Source: Variovorax atrisoli 110B (GTDB lineage Bacteria; Pseudomonadota; Gammaproteobacteria; Burkholderiales; Burkholderiaceae_C). From it: a stretch of DNA of 64,000 bases. Position 1 is the stretch's first letter; each line of letters opens with the position of its first letter. This document shows, in pieces, positions 18,985 to 26,690 of this stretch. The DNA lies in NCBI RefSeq assembly GCF_000382045.1, contig NZ_KB907450.1:1254204-1318203 (forward strand), in the 5' to 3' direction. The notes beneath the pieces are model-generated. The model saw only the letters and a list, made by a program, of their open reading frames with translations. It searched no databases and was not told where the DNA came from. The position numbers were made by a program, and so were the translations under genes.

Positions 18985-20193
18985 TCATCGCGACAGCCCC
19001 GGCCGCTTGACGCGCCCCGAGCCGTGCTCGCCGAGGTCGAAGGTGGTCACACCGTTCACGGTGGCATCGGCGCGCAGCGTCTCGGGGTGGGCCAGGGTCA
19101 CGCGCATGTCGCGCGCGCCGGTCTCCCAGTGCTCTTCGACCGCGGCGCGCGAGAACTCGTAGTCCTTCGACTCCAGTTCGTAGGGCTTGTCGCGGTAGAT
19201 CAGGTGGAAGATGTCGATGGGCTCGTGCGTGAGCTGCGACTGCACCTCGTGGACGCTGGGATCGTTGCGCAGGTTGGCGGGCAGCTTGGAGATCAGGTCT
19301 GCAATGGCCTGCTGCAGGTTCATGTTGGCGGCCAGCGCGTCGGTGTTCATGCGGGTGCGGCTGGAGTAGGTGATGTCCTTCTGCCGCTCCATCACGCCAG
19401 CCATGTTGCGGGGCATCTCGCCGCGGGCGTTGAACAGGTCGACCTGCAGCACCACCAGCGGCTCGTTGCGCGGGTGCGTGTCGAGCACGTACTGCAGCGG
19501 CGTGTTCGAGACGATGCCGCCGTCCCAGTAGTCGTCGCCGTCGATGCTCACCGGCGCGAAACCCGGCGGCAGCGCGCCGCTGGCCATGATGTGCTCGGGC
19601 CCGATGCGCTGGCGCGTGTTGTCGAAGTACACCGAGTTGCCGGTGCGCACGTTCACCGCGCCCACGCTGAAGCGGGCCTCGCAGGCGTTGATGCGGTCGA
19701 AGTCGACGAGGCGCTCCAGCGTCGACTTCAGCGGCGAGGTGTCGTAGTAGCTCAGCAGCGGCGCGGCGCCCCCGAGCAGGAAGGCCGGCGAATAGCGCGG
19801 CTCGAAGAAGCCCGGAATGCCCACCAGGGAGGCCATGGTCGCGCTGTACTGGTTCTGCATGGCCCGGTCGCCCAGCCATGAAGGCAGCCGCTGCGATGGC
19901 CCGGAGGACACGAGGTGCCAGAACTCGCGCAGCCGGTCGACCCGTTTTTCCTGCGCGTTGCCTGCGATCAGCGCGGCGTTGATGGCGCCGATGGAGACGC
20001 CGGCGATCCAGTGCGGCTGCAGGTCGGTCTCGCTGAGCGCCGCGTACACGCCGGCCTGGTAGGCGCCGAGCGCGCCGCCTCCCTGCAGCACCAGCGCCTT
20101 GCGGGCGGTACGCATGTCCTTGCGGCGCGAGGCGAAGGGGTCGAGGGGCTTGGAGGCGGCACGGGTTTTCTTCTTCGGGGGTGTCGTCGTCAT
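18985..20193 (-). CDS. Patatin-like phospholipase (DUF3734 type)
   Basis: 402 residues from ATG 20193. Patatin hallmarks are all present: the glycine-rich oxyanion motif QGGGALGAYQAG (38-48), the nucleophile elbow GVSIG (Ser67) and the dyad Asp in YWDGGI (D224). The C-terminal DUF3734 region (DITYSSRTRMNT...IDIFHLIYRDK) is intact. The Lys/Arg-rich N-terminus has no signal peptide, so it is probably cytosolic or peripheral on membranes or granules. It is a serine acyl hydrolase; its place upstream of adc and bdhA suggests work on lipid or poly-hydroxybutyrate granule material, which is inference. Confidence 0.88.
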   Translation of the reverse strand: MTTTPPKKKTRAASKPLDPFASRRKDMRTARKALVLQGGGALGAYQAGVYAALSETDLQPHWIAGVSIGAINAALIAGNAQEKRVDRLREFWHLVSSGPSQRLPSWLGDRAMQNQYSATMASLVGIPGFFEPRYSPAFLLGGAAPLLSYYDTSPLKSTLERLVDFDRINACEARFSVGAVNVRTGNSVYFDNTRQRIGPEHIMASGALPPGFAPVSIDGDDYWDGGIVSNTPLQYVLDTHPRNEPLVVLQVDLFNARGEMPRNMAGVMERQKDITYSSRTRMNTDALAANMNLQQAIADLISKLPANLRNDPSVHEVQSQLTHEPIDIFHLIYRDKPYELESKDYEFSRAAVEEHWETGARDMRVTLAHPETLRADATVNGVTTFDLGEHGSGRVKRPGLSR

Positions 20194-20257
20194 GCGTTCA
20201 TTTGACACCACTCCCGATACAAGAACCTGACCAGGGGTCGCCGCCCCCGGCACGATC

Positions 20258-20707
20258 TCACATCTTCGGCAGCAGCTGCCCGCGGATCTCGCCGCCGGGG
20301 TTGGCGGCCGTGTGGACGTTGGCGTACCACTTGCCCGCCGACAGGTCCGCGGCCTGGGCCGGCGTGAGCGTGGCCTGGCCCTCGATCGGGCTCGCCGGGT
20401 TGGCGAAGGGCAGCACCACGCCCGCGTTCGCGCCCGCCGCGGCCGGGCCATGGAAGTGCGCCATGGTGGCCGGCCCGCTCAGGCCCGTGTAGGTGATCTT
20501 GTACTTGAGCACGTTGGTGTCCCGGTCGAGCCAGGCCTCCGCCATGCCGCTGCCGCGGGTCATGTTCGGCGGTACTTCGCTGGCCGCGTTCATCGCACCG
20601 CTGAAGCTCGCGACGTTCGACTTCGACATCATTCCGCAGCCGGCCAGCGCGGCACCGGCAACGCCGGCGACGAGCGCCGCACGCAAAAGAGAGCCATATT
20701 TGGTCAT
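20258..20707 (-). CDS. CHRD-domain lipoprotein
   Basis: 149 residues. Signal peptide with lipobox (ALAGC, Cys24), then a CHRD domain (about 33-147) with SGAMNAASEVPPNM, YKITYTGLSGPATMAHFHGPA and WYANVHTAANPGGEIRGQL. CHRD domains were named from chordin; bacterial copies are extracytoplasmic and of unknown function, and the conserved HFHG and NVHT histidines suggest metal binding. AGGAG lies at about 10 nt from ATG 20707. It precedes the patatin gene by 64 bases on the same strand and is divergent from the DUF924 gene. Confidence 0.9.
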   Translation of the reverse strand: MTKYGSLLRAALVAGVAGAALAGCGMMSKSNVASFSGAMNAASEVPPNMTRGSGMAEAWLDRDTNVLKYKITYTGLSGPATMAHFHGPAAAGANAGVVLPFANPASPIEGQATLTPAQAADLSAGKWYANVHTAANPGGEIRGQLLPKM

Positions 20708-20823
20708 GAGCGTGATCTCCTGGTTGTGAATGCGACGACAGCATAGGCAGCTGCACGGGATCTGTCCTGTCGGCCATCGCCCCGACTTGGGGCTGCGCGC
20801 TCGACCTGAAAGAGAATGTGTCG

Positions 20824-21396
20824 ATGACCTCCCCTGCTTCCACGACCCTCTCCAACACGCTTCCCACGGCCCGCGACGTCGTCGATTTCTGGACCGAAGC
20901 GGGCCCCGAGCGCTGGTTCGCCAAGAACGACGCCTTCGACGCCGCCTTCATCACCCGTTTTGCCGACGCCCACCAGGCCGCAGCCCGCGGAGAACTCGAC
21001 CACTGGGCCGCCGACGGCCAGGGCGCATTGGCGCTGATGGTGCTGCTCGACCAGTTCCCGCGCAACGCCTGGCGCGGCAATCCACACATGCTGGCCACCG
21101 ACGGAAAGGCCCTGGCGGCGGCGAAGCAGGCGATCGAGGCAGGCTTTGACCGGGAGTGCGACCCTGCACTGAGACGCTTCTTCTACCTGCCCTTCATGCA
21201 TTCGGAAGTGCTGGCCGAGCAGGAGCGCTCGGTGGAACTCAACGCCGCGCTCGACGACAACACCCAGCGCTTCGCCGTGCTGCACCGCGACATCGTCGCG
21301 CGCTTCGGCCGCTTTCCGCACCGCAACAGGATGCTCGGGCGCCCCAGCACGGCGCAGGAGCAGAAGTTCCTGGACGAAGGCGGCTTCGCGGGCTGA
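20824..21396 (+). CDS. DUF924-family protein
   Basis: 190 residues from ATG 20824 (GTG 20818 is also in frame). The whole length is the DUF924 all-helical, TPR-like fold: VVDFWTEAGPERWFAKNDAFDAAFITRF, then LMVLLDQFPRNAWRG, ending HRNRMLGRPSTAQEQKFLDEGGFAG. The motif DQFPRN and the terminal PHRNxxLGR block are diagnostic. Its function is not established; it is widespread in proteobacteria. It is cytosolic by sequence, with no signal or membrane segment. Convergent with the yihY gene, 25 bases between stops. Confidence 0.92.
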   Translation: MTSPASTTLSNTLPTARDVVDFWTEAGPERWFAKNDAFDAAFITRFADAHQAAARGELDHWAADGQGALALMVLLDQFPRNAWRGNPHMLATDGKALAAAKQAIEAGFDRECDPALRRFFYLPFMHSEVLAEQERSVELNAALDDNTQRFAVLHRDIVARFGRFPHRNRMLGRPSTAQEQKFLDEGGFAG

Positions 21397-21421
21397 CCCG
21401 CGCAAAGCGTAGAGGTGACGC

Positions 21422-22345
21422 TCAGTCGTCGTTGTGCGGCAGCGGCAGCTCGCGCGTGGGCGAAGGGTTCAGCTCGGCGATGCCCTCGGCGTTCTTCATC
21501 GAGCCGTAGGTGCGCGCATAGACCCAGGTGAACTCCGCGCCCAGCAGGAAGATCTGCGCCGAGTAGTACACCCACACCAGCACCACCACCAGCGAGCCCG
21601 CCGCGCCATAGCCCGAGGCCACGCTGCTCTTGCCGATGTACAGGCCGATCAGGTGCTTGCCGACGGTGAACAGCAGCGCCGTCACCGCCGCGCCCACCCA
21701 CACGTCGCGCCACTGCACCTTCACGCGCGGCATGATCTTGTAGATCATCGCGAAGATCACCGTCACCATCGCGAAGCTGAAGACGAAGTTGACGACCTGC
21801 GCCGTCGTCTCCCAGGCGCCGAACATCGGCGACCACCACTTGCCCAGCGCCGCGAGCGCCGCGCTCGCCACCAGCGACACCATGAGCAGGAAGCCGATGC
21901 CCATGATCATGCTGAACGACAGCAGCCGCACACGCAGCATGTTGAACAGGCCCTTGTTCTTGACGCGGGCCGGCGCGCGCCAGATGCGGTCGAGCGCGTC
22001 CTGAAGTTCGCCGAAGACGGTGGTGGCACCCACCACCACCAGCCCGATGCCGATCACCGTGGCGACGATGCCCTCGGCCGGCTTGTTGACGGCCTTAAGC
22101 ATGCCCTGCACCGCCGCCGCGCCCTGCTCGCCCATCAGGCCCGAGAGCTGGGCAAAAATCTCGCCGCGCGCGGCGTCCTGCCCGAAGACCAGCCCGGCCA
22201 CCGCGATCACGATCAGCAGGAGCGGCGCGATCGAGAAAACCGTGTAGTAGGCGAGCGCGGCGCCCATGCTCGGGGCGTAGTCGTTGGACCACGAATTGAA
22301 GGCCCGGCGGCAGAGATCGAAGAGCGCGCGCAGTTGCGTGACCAT
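21422..22345 (-). CDS. YihY/BrkB-family inner-membrane protein
   Basis: 307 residues from ATG 22345 with a near-perfect AAGGAGG site. Six membrane helices fit the YihY/virulence factor BrkB (formerly RNase BN) family; diagnostic blocks are SMGAALAYYTVFSIAPLLLIVIAVAG at the first helix, VVVGATTVFGELQDALDRIW, and SVASGYGAAGSLVVVLVWVYYSAQIFLLGAEFT. The short C-terminus is cytosolic and charged. The function is unproven; transport or envelope roles have been suggested for relatives. Divergent from the chromate-transporter pair, with a 14-bp-arm hairpin between them. Confidence 0.93.
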   Translation of the reverse strand: MVTQLRALFDLCRRAFNSWSNDYAPSMGAALAYYTVFSIAPLLLIVIAVAGLVFGQDAARGEIFAQLSGLMGEQGAAAVQGMLKAVNKPAEGIVATVIGIGLVVVGATTVFGELQDALDRIWRAPARVKNKGLFNMLRVRLLSFSMIMGIGFLLMVSLVASAALAALGKWWSPMFGAWETTAQVVNFVFSFAMVTVIFAMIYKIMPRVKVQWRDVWVGAAVTALLFTVGKHLIGLYIGKSSVASGYGAAGSLVVVLVWVYYSAQIFLLGAEFTWVYARTYGSMKNAEGIAELNPSPTRELPLPHNDD

Positions 22346-22377
22346 GCTGGAATGTCCTCCTTGAAACCCTTGAAGCG

Positions 22378-22410
22378 GCCGGGCGCCGCCGTGTCGCGGC
22401 GGCGCCCGGC
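22378..22410. repeat. Strong GC inverted repeat between divergent genes
   Basis: GCCGGGCGCCGCCG and CGGCGGCGCCCGGC are perfect 14-bp arms around TGTCG. It sits 33 bases upstream of the yihY start and 34 bases upstream of the first chromate-transporter start, so it may lie in either 5' leader. It has no T-run. It could be a leader hairpin or a regulator site. Confidence 0.6.
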
Positions 22411-22443
22411 ATGTCGAATGCCTGCCTACGATAATCGCTCGAC

Positions 22444-23013
22444 ATGCAACCGTCTCCTCCTGCAGCCCATCCCCAGTCGCCGCGCGACCTTTTTGTCTCG
22501 TTCACCTGGCTCGCGCTGCAGGGCTTCGGCGGAGTCCTCGCCATCGTCCAGCGCGAGATGGTCGAAAAGAAGAAATGGCTCACGCCCGAGCAGTTCCTCG
22601 AAGACTGGGCCGTGGCGCAGGTGATGCCGGGGCCCAACGTGATCAACCTCGCGCTGATGATCGGCGACCGCTACTTCGGCCTGCGCGGCGCGCTGGCGGC
22701 GGTGGCGGGCATGCTGACCATTCCGCTGGTGGTGATCCTCGCGCTGGCCGTGCTGTACGCGCACTATGCGGGCAATCCGCAAGTGGCGGCGGCGCTGCGG
22801 GGCATGGGGGCCGTCTCGGGCGGGCTGATCGCCGCCACGGGCGTCAAGCTGGTGCCGCAGCTGCGCAAGCACCCGCTGGGCTTCGCGACCTGCCTGGTCA
22901 TCATGGCGCTGGTGTTCGTGGCCATCGCGGTGCTGAAGATTCCGCTGGGCTGGGTGCTGCTGGTGCTCGGCGGCGCGGCCTGCATCTGGACCTGGAAGAG
23001 GATCGCCCCATGA
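22444..23013 (+). CDS. Chromate transporter, short-chain subunit 1
   Basis: 189 residues. A half-size CHR-family protein: the N-terminal motif FTWLALQGFGGVLAIVQREMVEKKKWLT and AQVMPGPNVINLALMIG are the chromate-transporter signature, followed by about five membrane helices. Short-chain CHR proteins work as pairs encoded by adjacent genes, with the two halves in opposite topology; this one overlaps its partner by 4 nt (ATGA). Expected role: chromate (and perhaps sulfate-like oxyanion) efflux across the inner membrane, driven by the membrane potential. No ChrB-type regulator is nearby. Confidence 0.92.
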   Translation: MQPSPPAAHPQSPRDLFVSFTWLALQGFGGVLAIVQREMVEKKKWLTPEQFLEDWAVAQVMPGPNVINLALMIGDRYFGLRGALAAVAGMLTIPLVVILALAVLYAHYAGNPQVAAALRGMGAVSGGLIAATGVKLVPQLRKHPLGFATCLVIMALVFVAIAVLKIPLGWVLLVLGGAACIWTWKRIAP

Positions 23014-23609
23014 CCATCGCCATGCAATGGCACGACTGGCTGGCCCTCCTCGGGCAGTACATGCTGCTGTCGCTGCTGTCGATCAGCGGCGCCATCACCA
23101 CGGTGCCCGACATGCACCGCTACCTCGTCACGCAGCACGGCTGGCTCACCGACGCGCAGTTCAGCTCCTCGGTCGCGATCGCGCAGGCGGCGCCCGGGCC
23201 CAACGTGCTGTTCGTGGCGCTGATGGGCTGGAACGTGGGGCTCAATGCCGGCGGCGGCATCGGTGCCGGGCCGCATGCCTGGGTGCTCGGGCTCTTCGGC
23301 CTGCTGGTCACGATGCTGGGCATCATGCTGCCGAGCACCACCCTCACCTACTTCGCGACCCGCTGGGGCCACCGCAACCGCACGCGCCGCGAGGTCCGCG
23401 CCTTCAAGCAGGGCATGGCGCCCGTGGTGGTCGGGCTGCTGATCGCCACCGGCTGGGTGCTGGCAGCAGGAAACCATGCCGGCGATGCGCCCGCGTGGCA
23501 CCTGTGGCTGCTGACCGGCGCTGCCGCGCTTATCGTCTGGCGCACGCGCATCCACCTGCTCTGGCTGCTCGGCGCCGGCGCGGTGCTGGGCGCCGTGGGC
23601 TTCGTCTGA
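23010..23609 (+). CDS. Chromate transporter, short-chain subunit 2
   Basis: 199 residues from ATG 23010, overlapping the stop of subunit 1. It is the second half-size CHR protein: LLGQYMLLSLLSISGAITTVPDMHRYLV, AQFSSSVAIAQAAPGPNVLFVALMGWNVG and about six membrane helices. It has the same PGPN signature as subunit 1, which marks both as homologous halves of the classic two-domain ChrA. The overlap predicts coupled translation and a 1:1 complex. The C-terminal region ends in a hydrophobic helix (LLWLLGAGAVLGAVGFV). The aldo/keto reductase gene follows after 34 bases. Confidence 0.92.
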   Translation: MTIAMQWHDWLALLGQYMLLSLLSISGAITTVPDMHRYLVTQHGWLTDAQFSSSVAIAQAAPGPNVLFVALMGWNVGLNAGGGIGAGPHAWVLGLFGLLVTMLGIMLPSTTLTYFATRWGHRNRTRREVRAFKQGMAPVVVGLLIATGWVLAAGNHAGDAPAWHLWLLTGAAALIVWRTRIHLLWLLGAGAVLGAVGFV

Positions 23610-23643
23610 ACTTTCCCATCCTCTTCATCAGGAACACATCGAC

Positions 23644-24618
23644 ATGTCGCAACTTCGCCCGCTCGGCCGCTCCGGCCTCCAGGTTTCCCCGCTCGCCTTC
23701 GGCGGCAACGTGTTCGGCTGGACCGTCGACGAGGCCGCCTCGTTCAAGCTGCTCGATGCCTGGCTGGACGCCGGCTTCAACTTCGTCGACACCGCGGACG
23801 TGTACTCGGCCTGGGTGCCGGGCCACACCGGCGGCGAGTCGGAGACCATCATCGGCAAGTGGCTCAAGCAGAGCGGCAAGCGCAACCGCGTGGTGCTGGC
23901 CACCAAGGTCGGCAAGCCGATGGGCGAAGGCAAGGCGGGCCTCGCGCCCAAGTACATCCGCGAAGCCGTGGAGGCCTCGCTCAAGCGCCTGCAGACGGAC
24001 TACATCGACCTCTACCAGTCGCACGACGACGACGCCAACACCCCGCTGGAGGAGACGCTCGGCGCCTTCGACGAGCTGATCAAGGAAGGCAAGGTGCGCG
24101 CGATCGGCGCATCGAACTACACCGCGCCGCGCCTGGCCGAGGCGCTCGACGTGTCGGAACGCCTGGGCATCGCCCGCTACGAGAGCCTGCAGCCGCTGTA
24201 CAACCTCTACGACCGCGCGGTGTTCGAAGACGAGCTGGAGCCCCTGTGCATCAAGCGCGAAGTGGGCGTGATCAACTTCTACGCGCTGGCCGCAGGCTTC
24301 CTCACGGGCAAGTACCGCACCGAGGCCGACGCGTCCAAGAGCGCGCGCGGCGCCAACACCACCAGGAAGTACCTCAACGAGCGCGGCCTGCGCATCCTCG
24401 ATGCGCTCGACAAGGTGGCCCAGCAGTACAACGCCAAACCGGGCCAGGTGGCCATCGCGTGGCAGATCGCGCGCCCGGGCGTGACGGCGCCGATCGCCAG
24501 CGCCACCTCCATCTCGCAGCTCGAGGAGCTCGTGGTCGCGACGCAACTCAAGCTGGACGCAGGCACCATCGAGATGCTCGACCGCGCCAGCGCCGAAACG
24601 GCGAAGCCCGCGGCCTGA
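23644..24618 (+). CDS. Aldo/keto reductase
   Basis: 324 residues. The complete catalytic tetrad is visible: Asp52 and Tyr54 in NFVDTADVYS, Lys88 in LATKVG and His127 in LYQSHDDD. The NADPH-binding C-terminal region (QIARPGVTAPIASATS) is intact. It resembles the YajO/YghZ-type bacterial reductases (KR1-like) that act on aldehydes and ketones. The barrel begins at once (LRPLGRSGLQVSPLAFGGNVFGW), so ATG 23644 is secure. The DUF3237 gene follows 4 bases after the stop and is surely cotranscribed. Confidence 0.94.
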   Translation: MSQLRPLGRSGLQVSPLAFGGNVFGWTVDEAASFKLLDAWLDAGFNFVDTADVYSAWVPGHTGGESETIIGKWLKQSGKRNRVVLATKVGKPMGEGKAGLAPKYIREAVEASLKRLQTDYIDLYQSHDDDANTPLEETLGAFDELIKEGKVRAIGASNYTAPRLAEALDVSERLGIARYESLQPLYNLYDRAVFEDELEPLCIKREVGVINFYALAAGFLTGKYRTEADASKSARGANTTRKYLNERGLRILDALDKVAQQYNAKPGQVAIAWQIARPGVTAPIASATSISQLEELVVATQLKLDAGTIEMLDRASAETAKPAA

Positions 24619-24622
24619 CCCG

Positions 24623-25099
24623 ATGAGCACCTTCGACGCCATCGCCGCTCCCACGCTGGAGCATTTCGCCGACCTGAGCATCCAGGTGGGCGTGCCGCAG
24701 GTGCTGGGCAGCAGTCCGCGCGGGCTGCGCCGCGTGGTGCCGATCCTCGGCGGCGAGGCCATCGGCCACGGCTGGCGTGCGCGCGTGCTGCCGGGCGGCA
24801 GCGACTTCCAGCTGATCGTGAGCGACACGCTCTCGGAGCTCGACGCGCGCTACGGCCTCGAGACCGACGCGGGCGACCTGATCTACGTGCACAACAGCGC
24901 GATGCGCAGCGCCTCGCCCGAGGTGATGGCCAGGCTGCTGCGCGGCGAGCCGGTCGATCCCTCGCAGGTGTACTTCCGCTGCAGTCCGCGCTTCGAGACC
25001 GCGTCGGCGTCGCTGAAGTGGATCAACGAGCGCATGTTCACCGGCGCCGGCGTGCGCAACCCGGCCGAGGTCGTCATGCGCTTCTTTGCCCTGAACTAG
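24623..25099 (+). CDS. DUF3237-family protein
   Basis: 158 residues forming a single DUF3237 beta-barrel-like domain: LRRVVPILGGEAIGHGWRARVLPGGSDFQLI, YGLETDAGDLIYVHNSAMRS and VYFRCSPRFETASASLKWINERMFTGAGVRNPAEVVMRFF. The family has no established activity but often sits with oxidoreductases of aromatic or ketone breakdown, as here behind an aldo/keto reductase. Its stop overlaps the stop of the convergent GNAT gene by 3-4 bases. No signal peptide; cytosolic. Confidence 0.92.
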   Translation: MSTFDAIAAPTLEHFADLSIQVGVPQVLGSSPRGLRRVVPILGGEAIGHGWRARVLPGGSDFQLIVSDTLSELDARYGLETDAGDLIYVHNSAMRSASPEVMARLLRGEPVDPSQVYFRCSPRFETASASLKWINERMFTGAGVRNPAEVVMRFFALN

Positions 25100-25617
25100 C
25101 CGTCGACCGGGTTCAGCGGCGTGGCGAGGATGCGCTGGTAGAAGGCCACGTCCAGCCAGCGCCCGAACTTGAATCCCGCCTGGCGCACCGTGCCCGAGTG
25201 CTCGAAGCCCAGGCTCTGGTGCAATGCAATGCTGCCGGCGTTGGCCGCGTCGATGGCGCCGACCATCACGTGGACGTCACGCTTGACCGCCTCTTCGACG
25301 ATGGCCTCCATCAGCGTGCGGCCCAGGCCCTTGCCGCGGTGCGCGCTGTCGACGTAGACAGAGTGCTCCACCGTGTACTTGTAGGCGGGAAAGGCGCGGA
25401 AAGTGCCGTAGCTCGCGAAGCCCAGCAGCTTGCCGCTTTCGTCCTCGACCCCGATCACCGGAAAGCCGTTGGCGCGCTTGGTGGCGAACCAGGTCACCAT
25501 GTTCTCGGGCGTGCGCGGCTTGTAGTCGTACAGGGCGGTGGAGGTGACGATGGCCTCGTTCAGGATGGCCAGGATCGCGGCGGCGTGGGCTTCTTCGGTG
25601 CACGTGATGAGACGCAT
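25096..25617 (-). CDS. GNAT N-acetyltransferase (phosphinothricin-acetyltransferase-like)
   Basis: 173 residues from ATG 25617, preferred over the longer frame because GAGGAC lies at good spacing and the family start (MRLITCTEEAHAAAILAILNEAI) follows. The GNAT core has EHSVYVDSAHRGKGLGRTLMEAIVEEA (acetyl-CoA loop RGKGLG) and the C-terminal LHQSLGFEHSGTVRQAGFKFGRWLDVAFYQ, typical of the PAT/Bar-like group that acetylates phosphinothricin, methionine sulfoximine or similar amines. The native substrate is unknown. It is divergent from an XRE-cupin regulator with palindromic operators between, so it is a likely target of that regulator. Confidence 0.93.
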   Translation of the reverse strand: MRLITCTEEAHAAAILAILNEAIVTSTALYDYKPRTPENMVTWFATKRANGFPVIGVEDESGKLLGFASYGTFRAFPAYKYTVEHSVYVDSAHRGKGLGRTLMEAIVEEAVKRDVHVMVGAIDAANAGSIALHQSLGFEHSGTVRQAGFKFGRWLDVAFYQRILATPLNPVDG

Positions 25618-25641
25618 GGTGCGGGTCCTCGTTCGGATTTC

Positions 25642-25659
25642 ATTGAAACTTCGTTCAAT
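25642..25659. promoter_or_regulatory. Inverted repeat 1 between GNAT and XRE-cupin genes
   Basis: ATTGAA-ACTTCG-TTCAAT, perfect 6-bp arms. It overlaps the -35 hexamer TTGAAA proposed for the XRE-cupin gene. It is one of two adjacent palindromes in a 63-base intergenic region and a likely operator. Confidence 0.6.
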
Positions 25660-25680
25660 ATATGAGAATAATAATCTCAT
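25643..25680 (+). promoter_or_regulatory. Promoter of the XRE-cupin gene, probably leaderless
   Basis: -35 TTGAAA (25643-25648, 5 of 6 matches) and -10 AATAAT (25667-25672, 5 of 6) are separated by 18 bases. Transcription would begin at about 25679-25681, on or next to the ATG at 25681, and no ribosome binding site precedes that ATG. This predicts a leaderless mRNA. Confidence 0.6.
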
Positions 25681-25682
25681 AT
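25660..25682. promoter_or_regulatory. Inverted repeat 2, operator overlapping the XRE-cupin start codon
   Basis: ATATGAGA-ATAATAA-TCTCATAT, perfect 8-bp arms around 7 bases, covers the -10 element, the predicted start point and the first two bases of the start codon. Binding here would block the promoter directly, as expected for autorepression. Confidence 0.7.
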
Positions 25683-26283
25683 GGGAAACGATTCATCTAC
25701 TGATCCAGCTTCCGCCGGTATTGCCGGCCAGAGCATCGACCTGCTGATAGCCTCCCGGCTGCTGGCCCTGCGCCAGTCGCAGGGCCTGAGCCTCTCGGAC
25801 CTGGCCGAGCGCTCGGGCGTGAGCAAGGCCATGATCTCCAAGGTGGAGCGCGCCCAGAGCAGTCCCACGGCGGTGCTGCTTGGCAAGCTGGCCGCGGGGC
25901 TGGGCGTGCCGCTGGCGCAACTGCTGACGGAGGAAAAGGCGCAGCCCCAGCGGCTGCGCAGGCGCGCCGAGCAGGAGGTGTGGCGCGACCCGCAGGCAGG
26001 CTACCTGCGGAGGCAGGTCGCCGAGCGCCAGGCGGGCAGCGGAATCGAGATGGTCGAGATCGAATTGCCGCGAGAGGCTCGGGTCGACTATCCACGCTGG
26101 AGCGGCAAGCCGTACCGGCAATGCCTCTGGATGCTCGAAGGCGAATTGCAGGTGGACTACGGCGACGAACGCTTCGAGCTCGCACCGGGCGACCGCCTGG
26201 ACTTCGGCGTGGACCGGCCGCTGGTCTTCAAGGCGCTCGGCGGCAGCGCCTGCCGCTACCTGCTGGTGGCGAGCCCCGAGTAG
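25681..26283 (+). CDS. XRE-family regulator with C-terminal cupin
   Basis: 200 residues. An XRE helix-turn-helix at about 21-80 (LLALRQSQGLSLSDLAERSGVSKAMISKVERAQSSPTAVLLGKLAAGLGVPLAQLL, in parts) is joined to a cupin_2 beta-barrel at about 115-196 (MLEGELQVDYGDERFELAPGDRLDFGVDRP). Such proteins bind a small ligand in the cupin and control a neighbouring gene. The divergent GNAT gene and the two perfect palindromes between them make this a probable local switch. The start codon is ATG 25681, with no leader or ribosome binding site visible. Confidence 0.93.
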   Translation: MGNDSSTDPASAGIAGQSIDLLIASRLLALRQSQGLSLSDLAERSGVSKAMISKVERAQSSPTAVLLGKLAAGLGVPLAQLLTEEKAQPQRLRRRAEQEVWRDPQAGYLRRQVAERQAGSGIEMVEIELPREARVDYPRWSGKPYRQCLWMLEGELQVDYGDERFELAPGDRLDFGVDRPLVFKALGGSACRYLLVASPE

Positions 26284-26412
26284 GTCCGCAGCGCGCGGAA
26301 ATCGCGTACCCACTCGGTAGGCACCCTCCCACAAGCACATCCGGCACGCACCGGTGCTGCGCGCCGCGGCGCCGGGAATACTGCGAGGCATCCAGACTTT
26401 AGGAGGAACACG

Positions 26413-26583
26413 ATGTCTTTCGCGCTCTACATGATCGGTTTCCTGATCTTCCTGGCAGGCGTCGCCTGGGGTGCCTCGGTGGCCGGCGTGCCCACGCTCT
26501 ACATCGGCATCGGTGCGGTGATCCTGCTGGGCATCGGCATCTTCAGCGCGGTGGGCCGAACGCGCGGCAAGGACCCGTCCTGA
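26413..26583 (+). CDS. Small two-helix membrane protein
   Basis: 56 residues (MSFALYMIGFLIFLAG...GRTRGKDPS) behind a perfect AGGAGG site at 26401-26406 with 6-base spacing, which makes translation very likely. Two membrane helices are predicted, about residues 3-22 and 28-47, joined by a short turn, with a basic C-terminal tail that should stay in the cytosol. No family is recognised, though small proteins of this layout are common in Comamonadaceae. It is a single-gene unit, followed by a 10-bp-arm hairpin at 26645-26669. Confidence 0.8.
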   Translation: MSFALYMIGFLIFLAGVAWGASVAGVPTLYIGIGAVILLGIGIFSAVGRTRGKDPS

Positions 26584-26644
26584 ACCTGGTCCTGAGTTCA
26601 CGCCGGCTTCACGCCACCCGCACATCGGGTCGCTAACTTCGCAG

Positions 26645-26669
26645 CGCGCATCGCATCAAGCGATGCGCG
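26645..26669. terminator. Hairpin after the small membrane protein gene
   Basis: CGCGCATCGC-ATCAA-GCGATGCGCG, perfect 10-bp arms around 5 bases, 62 bases past the small protein stop and 22 bases before the flavoprotein ATG. It is followed by TTGCTT rather than a full T-run, so it may end transcription weakly or act as a leader hairpin of the next gene. Confidence 0.45.
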
Positions 26670-26690
26670 TTGCTTCAAGTCAGCGGCCCC

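Noticed and set aside
22444..23609. Frameshifted single ChrA gene
   Set aside because: The two halves each have their own start, overlap by ATGA, and both carry the PGPN signature; short-chain CHR pairs are a known arrangement.
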